In this document: positions 5,314-8,074 of the stretch, piece by piece
Layout: every line of letters starts with the position of its first letter
How positions within the stretch are numbered: position 1 is the first letter of the stretch
Assembly: GCA_030840415.1 (NCBI GenBank)
Contig: JAVEEO010000363.1
Span: forward strand, 1-8,074
Direction: 5' to 3'
Length of the DNA stretch: 8,074 nt
DNA from: Pseudonocardiales bacterium
GTDB lineage: Bacteria > Actinomycetota > Actinomycetes > Mycobacteriales > Jatrophihabitantaceae
The notes under the pieces: model-generated
The model's database searches: none
The model's input: only the letters and a program-made list of their open reading frames with translations
Told to the model about the DNA's origin: nothing
Program-made: the position numbers and the translations under genes

Positions 5314-6432
5314 ATGTCGCTGCACGGCCACGTCCCCCCGGAGCCGGATCTGATCCAGCTCCTGACCCCGGAAGGCATCCGGGTCGAGCATCCGGACTTC
5401 CCGCTCTCGATCACCGACGACGAGATCACCTCGCTGTACCGCGACCTGGTGCTGGTCCGCCGCTTCGACGCCGAGGCCACCGCGCTGCAGCGGCAGGGCG
5501 AGCTCGGCCTGTGGGCGTCCTGCCTCGGCCAGGAAGCCGCCCAGGTCGGTGCCGGACGCGCCCTGCGCAGCCAGGACATGTCGTTCCCGACCTACCGGGA
5601 GCACGGCGTCGCCTGGTGCCAGGACGTCGACCCGGTCACCCTGCTCGGCATGTTCCGCGGGGTCAGCCTCGGCGGCTGGAACCCGAACGAGAACAACTTC
5701 AACCTCTACACCATCGTGCTGGGCGCGCAGACCCTGCACGCGGTCGGCTACGCGATGGGCGTGGTGCGCGACGGCGCGGTGGGTTCGGGCGAGAAGGACC
5801 GCGACACCGCCGTCCTCGCCTTCTTCGGCGACGGCGCCTCCAGCCAGGGTGACGTGAACGAGGCGTTCATCTGGGCGGCCGCGGCGAACCTGCCGGTGGT
5901 GTTCTACTGCCAGAACAACCAGTGGGCGATCTCGGAGGCCGTCGAGCGGCAGAGCCGGGTGCCGTTGTTCCAGCGGGCGTCCGGCTTCGGCTTTCCCGGC
6001 GTCCGGGTCGACGGCAACGACGTGCTGGCCTGCCTGGCGGTCAGCCGGCAGGCCCTGGACGAAGCTCGTTCGGGCCAGGGCCCGACGCTCATCGAGGCCT
6101 ACACCTACCGGATGGGGGCGCACACCACCTCCGACGACCCGACCCGCTACCGGCTCACTGACGAGTTGGAGACCTGGCGGCTGCGCGACCCGATCGAGCG
6201 GGTCCGGGCCTACCTGGTGCGCGAGGCCGGCGTCGGACAGGACTTCTTCGACGCCCTCGACGCCGAGTCCGAAGCGTTGGCCGAGCGCATCCGGGAGGCC
6301 TGCCGCACGCTGACCGATCCCGGGCCGCTGTCGCCGTTCGACCACGTCTACGCCGAGCAGACCGACGAACTGGCCGCGCAACGGGCCGGCTACGTCGACT
6401 ACCTGAACAGCTTCGAAGGAGCGGGTCACTGA
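5314..6432 (+). CDS. bkdA: 2-Oxoacid dehydrogenase E1 component, alpha subunit (branched-chain type)
   Basis: The 372-residue protein carries the thiamine diphosphate/Mg binding signature GDG (172-174) followed by NN (201-202), the classic GDG-X(25-30)-N motif. The substrate/lipoyl loop YRMGAHTTSDDPTRYR lies at 265-280. The N-terminus LLTPEGIRVEHPDFPL and the internal ALQRQGELGLWASCLGQEAAQVG and SFPTYREHGVAW are typical of actinobacterial BkdA/PdhA. With E1 beta it forms the alpha2beta2 decarboxylase that converts 2-oxoacids to an acyl group on the E2 lipoate. I favour branched-chain keto acids over pyruvate because most actinobacteria use a homodimeric AceE for pyruvate and the mycobacterial homologue of this gene set acts on branched-chain acids; many pipelines call it pdhA. 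The start at 5314 rests on its SD and on the codon-bias break. Its TGA (6430-6432) overlaps the ATG of a 46-codon repeat-derived ORF. Confidence 0.92.
   Translation: MSLHGHVPPEPDLIQLLTPEGIRVEHPDFPLSITDDEITSLYRDLVLVRRFDAEATALQRQGELGLWASCLGQEAAQVGAGRALRSQDMSFPTYREHGVAWCQDVDPVTLLGMFRGVSLGGWNPNENNFNLYTIVLGAQTLHAVGYAMGVVRDGAVGSGEKDRDTAVLAFFGDGASSQGDVNEAFIWAAAANLPVVFYCQNNQWAISEAVERQSRVPLFQRASGFGFPGVRVDGNDVLACLAVSRQALDEARSGQGPTLIEAYTYRMGAHTTSDDPTRYRLTDELETWRLRDPIERVRAYLVREAGVGQDFFDALDAESEALAERIREACRTLTDPGPLSPFDHVYAEQTDELAAQRAGYVDYLNSFEGAGH
6416..6421 (+). promoter_or_regulatory. SD-like AAGGAG inside the end of E1 alpha
   Basis: AAGGAG lies ten bases before the ATG at 6432, which overlaps the E1 alpha stop. 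It is a plausible ribosome site for re-initiation at that ATG. It may be the original site of E1 beta before the repeat element separated the two genes (inference). Confidence 0.45.
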
Positions 6433-6568
6433 TGAGCGCTTGCGCGAGGAGCCGGGTTGGGCTGAGCGGGGGGCCAGCGAGCGAGCATCGCAGCGAAGCG
6501 AGGAGCGGAGCGAAGCGGGCGATGAGCGCTTGCGCGAAGAGCCGGTCTGATCTGAGCGGAGTATCAGC
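6432..6568 (+). repeat. Repetitive element between E1 alpha and E1 beta (two ~40-base direct repeats)
   Basis: The spacer holds two direct repeats 90 bases apart, 6431-6470 and 6521-6560, identical at about 34 of 40 positions. Both begin GATGAGCGCTTGCGCGA, continue GAGCCGG and end CTGAGCGG. Between them is a purine-rich stretch with AGCGAAGCG at 6492-6500 and again at 6509-6517. The lowered codon bias and internal repetition resemble small dispersed intergenic repeats of high-GC actinobacteria. ATGAGC occurs at 6432, 6522 and 6569, so the 137-base block is bounded by ATGAGC at both ends, as an insertion with a 6-base duplication would be. No transposase or terminal inverted repeat is visible. 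Confidence 0.7.
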
Positions 6569-6572
6569 ATGA
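6432..6572 (+). CDS. 46-codon repeat-derived ORF coupling E1 alpha to E1 beta (doubtful as a protein gene)
   Basis: ATG 6432 overlaps the E1 alpha stop (TGATG), and its TGA at 6570-6572 overlaps the E1 beta ATG (ATGA). The frame differs from both neighbours. The peptide is basic and internally duplicated: MSACARSRVGLSGGPA (1-16) and MSACAKSRSDLSGVSA (31-46) come from the two repeat copies. Codon use is unlike the flanking genes. I doubt the peptide has a function of its own; reading through it could keep ribosomes moving between the subunit genes. Confidence 0.3.
   Translation: MSACARSRVGLSGGPASEHRSEARSGAKRAMSACAKSRSDLSGVSA
6558..6561 (+). promoter_or_regulatory. Shine-Dalgarno of the E1 beta gene, inside repeat copy 2
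   Basis: GGAG lies seven bases before ATG 6569. It straddles the end of the second repeat copy (CTGAGCGGA then G). The first copy has CTGAGCGGG at the same point, so the present ribosome site is supplied partly by the repeat element. Confidence 0.6.
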
Positions 6573-7543
6573 GCACCATGAGCATGGCGGCGGCGCTGAA
6601 CGCGGCGCTGCGCAACCGGATGGAAGCCGACCCGAAGGTGCTGGTGATGGGCCTGGACGTCGGCAAGCTCGGCGGCGTCTTCCGGATCACCGACGGCCTG
6701 CAGAAGGACTTCGGCGAGGACCGGGTGATCGACGCGCCGCTCGGCGAGTCCGGCATCGTCGGCTCGGCGGTGGGCCTGGCGATCCGGGGCTACCGGCCGG
6801 TCTGCGAGATCCAGTTCGACGGCTTCGTCTACCCCGCCTTCGACCAGATCGTCTGCCAGCTGGCCAAGTTCCACAACCGCTCGCTCGGCCAGGTCAAGAT
6901 GCCGGTCACCATCCGGATCCCCTACGGCGGCGGCATCGGAGCGGTCGAGCACCACTCCGAATCGCCGGAGGCCTACTTCGCGCACACCGCCGGCCTGAAG
7001 GTGGTGACCTGCTCCAACCCCTCCGACGCGTACTGGATGCTCCGGCAGGCCATCGAGTGCGACGACCCGGTGATCTTCTTCGAACCCAAGCGCCGGTACT
7101 GGGCCAAGGGCGACGTCGACACCGACGCCAGGCCCGCGCCGCTGCACAAGGCACACGTGGTCCGGCCCGGCCGGGACGCCACCCTGGTCGCCTACGGGCC
7201 GATGGTCGCCACCGCGCTGGATGCCGCCCGGGCCGCCGCCGAGGACGGCTCGGAGCTGGAAGTGATCGACCTGCGCTCGCTGTCGCCGATCGACACCGAC
7301 ACGGTGGTGCAGTCGGTGACCAAGACCGGCCGGCTGGTCGTGGTTCACGAGGCGTCGGTGACGCTGGGCATGGGTGCCGAGATCGCGGCCCGGGTCCAGG
7401 AGCGGGCCTTCTACTCCCTGGAGGCCCCGATCCTGCGGGTCGGCGGCTTCGACACCCCGTACCCGCCCAGCCGGATCGAGGAGGAGTGGCTGCCCGACGT
7501 CGACCGGATCCTCGACGCCGTCGACCGCGCCCTGTCCTATTAA
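6569..7543 (+). CDS. bkdB: 2-Oxoacid dehydrogenase E1 component, beta subunit (branched-chain type)
   Basis: This 324-residue protein has full family length. The N-terminal pyrimidine-binding transketolase domain (about 5-178) contains KLGGVFRITDGLQKDFGEDRVID, then the segment with the catalytic-type glutamate PLGESG (E60), CEIQFDGFVYPAFDQI and GGGIGAVEHHSESPEAYFAHTAGLKVV. The C-terminal transketolase domain (about 195-315) has VIDLRSLSPID and VGGFDTPYPPSRIEEEWLP. It completes the E1 heterotetramer with the upstream alpha subunit. Oddities: the usual GE(D/E)(V/I) motif reads GLDV here (L29, codon CTG at 6653-6655), and the usual TPLAE/TPISE reads APLGE. ATG 6569 is used because of GGAG seven bases upstream and because MSTxSMA is a typical N-terminus; ATGs at 6578 and 6584 are possible. 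It is separated from E1 alpha by a repeat element. Confidence 0.92.
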   Translation: MSTMSMAAALNAALRNRMEADPKVLVMGLDVGKLGGVFRITDGLQKDFGEDRVIDAPLGESGIVGSAVGLAIRGYRPVCEIQFDGFVYPAFDQIVCQLAKFHNRSLGQVKMPVTIRIPYGGGIGAVEHHSESPEAYFAHTAGLKVVTCSNPSDAYWMLRQAIECDDPVIFFEPKRRYWAKGDVDTDARPAPLHKAHVVRPGRDATLVAYGPMVATALDAARAAAEDGSELEVIDLRSLSPIDTDTVVQSVTKTGRLVVVHEASVTLGMGAEIAARVQERAFYSLEAPILRVGGFDTPYPPSRIEEEWLPDVDRILDAVDRALSY

Positions 7544-7653
7544 CGCCCGGCCAGCGCCTACTGAACCGACCAGCGGGCGGCTTGCCTACCATGTCGTCCG
7601 AGCGCCGCTGAGCCGAACCGCACTCATCGAGCCGATTCCAGGAGAACAGCACC
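7544..7653 (+). other. 110-base spacer between E1 beta and E2
   Basis: The spacer has no coding signal. CGCCCG (7544-7549) and CGGGCG (7574-7579) could form a weak 6-bp stem with a long loop. TACCAT at 7587-7592 matches the TANNNT -10 pattern, but no -35 stands at the right distance. E2 is most likely co-transcribed with E1; a weak extra promoter cannot be excluded. Confidence 0.4.
7640..7644 (+). promoter_or_regulatory. Shine-Dalgarno of the E2 gene
   Basis: AGGAG is nine bases before GTG 7654. The encoded N-terminus (MAELKQFKLPDVGEGLTEA) starts the lipoyl domain at the normal distance, which confirms this GTG. Confidence 0.75.
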
Positions 7654-8074
7654 GTGGCTGAGCTGAAGCAATTCAAACTCCCCGACGTCGGGGAGGGCCT
7701 GACCGAGGCCGACATCCTGCGCTGGGACGTCAAGGTCGGCGACCCGGTGGTCGTCAACCAGGTGCTGGTCGAGGTCGAGACCGCCAAGGCCGCGGTGGAG
7801 CTGCCCTCGCCCTACGCCGGGGTGGTGCACGAGATCCACTTCGACGAAGGTGTCACCGTCGACGTCGGCCAGCCGATCATCACGTTGCGGGTCGGCAGCG
7901 GCGAGCTGACCGGCGGCAGCCAGCCGGCTCCGACCGTGCTGGAGACGCCGGTCGGCGGCGCGGCCGAGGACCTGATCCCGACCCCGGAGCTGCCGCCGAG
8001 CGAGGAGCAGCAGGAGCTGCAGACCGCCCAGCGGCAGTCGGTGCTGGTCGGCTACGGCGTCTCCGGTGAGCGGG
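7654..8074 (+). CDS. bkdC: 2-Oxoacid dehydrogenase E2 component, dihydrolipoyl acyltransferase (3' truncated)
   Basis: The first 140 residues are present; the gene runs off the window. A lipoyl domain occupies about residues 5-79: FKLPDVGEGLTEADI at the start, the lipoylation site ETAKA with K45 (codon 7786-7788), then ELPSPYAGVV. A flexible Pro/Glu/Gln-rich linker follows (about 85-128), then VLVGYGVSGER (130-140), which in actinobacterial E2 proteins precedes the peripheral subunit-binding domain; that domain and the catalytic domain must lie downstream. E2 takes the acyl group from E1 on its lipoyl arm and transfers it to CoA. Only one lipoyl domain is seen before the linker, as in branched-chain E2 rather than multi-lipoyl pyruvate E2. 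It is the third gene of the operon. The GTG start is supported by AGGAG at 7640. Confidence 0.9.
   Translation, partial: MAELKQFKLPDVGEGLTEADILRWDVKVGDPVVVNQVLVEVETAKAAVELPSPYAGVVHEIHFDEGVTVDVGQPIITLRVGSGELTGGSQPAPTVLETPVGGAAEDLIPTPELPPSEEQQELQTAQRQSVLVGYGVSGER

Noticed and set aside
5134..6756. 540-codon minus-strand open frame over the dehydrogenase genes (and a similar one at 6155-7348)
   Set aside because: They oppose well-conserved E1 genes, have no family motifs and are rich in Arg/Ala/Gly/Ser. They are antisense shadows.
7561..7592. Internal promoter before E2 (CTGAAC ... TACCAT)
   Set aside because: The spacing is about 20 bases and the -35 match is poor. Co-transcription with E1 is more likely.
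1..8074. CRISPR array, tRNA/rRNA, transposase, phage or defence genes
   Set aside because: None seen on either strand. The only repeats are protein-coding repeats, the phased AAG array and the intergenic element.

Overview
The window is very GC-rich, with third codon positions almost all G or C. It carries an LAxTG-type (sortase class E) surface protein, a HelD-type RNA polymerase helicase and an actinobacterial-style branched-chain 2-oxoacid dehydrogenase operon. This points to a high-GC member of the Actinomycetota; I cannot name a genus from the sequence alone.

Layout. (1) Positions 2-2152 (+) hold the 3' part of a large repetitive surface protein: five Ig-like (He_PIG type) repeats, a pair of second-type modules, a Gly/Thr linker, an LANTG sorting signal, a membrane segment and an Arg-rich tail. 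A perfect 13-bp hairpin terminator follows. (2) Positions 2374-4398 (+) encode a HelD/HelR-family superfamily 1 helicase-like ATPase, apparently translated from a leaderless or nearly leaderless GTG start. (3) A small two-CBS-domain protein (4426-4854, -) converges on the helicase. (4) A 459-bp divergent intergenic region carries a candidate promoter for the CBS gene, abutted by about ten AAG-centred direct repeats at helical spacing. The rest of this region is an unexplained 5' leader. (5) The 2-oxoacid dehydrogenase operon follows on +: E1 alpha (5314-6432), E1 beta (6569-7543) and the start of E2 (7654 to the window end).

The E1 subunits form the thiamine diphosphate-dependent decarboxylase, and E2 receives the acyl group on its lipoyl lysine (K45, visible). 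Gene order and residue patterns best fit the branched-chain 2-oxoacid dehydrogenase (bkdABC, often auto-named pdhABC).

The most unusual item is the E1 alpha/E1 beta junction. A 137-base repeat-containing insert sits exactly between two ATGAGC sequences. It creates a 46-codon ORF whose ATG overlaps the E1 alpha stop and whose stop overlaps the E1 beta ATG. An SD-like AAGGAG at the end of E1 alpha now precedes that ORF, which suggests an original E1 alpha/E1 beta stop-start overlap was split by a repetitive element without losing translational linkage. The second notable item is the phased repeat array upstream of the CBS gene. I see no CRISPR array, tRNA or rRNA, transposase, phage gene or defence system.
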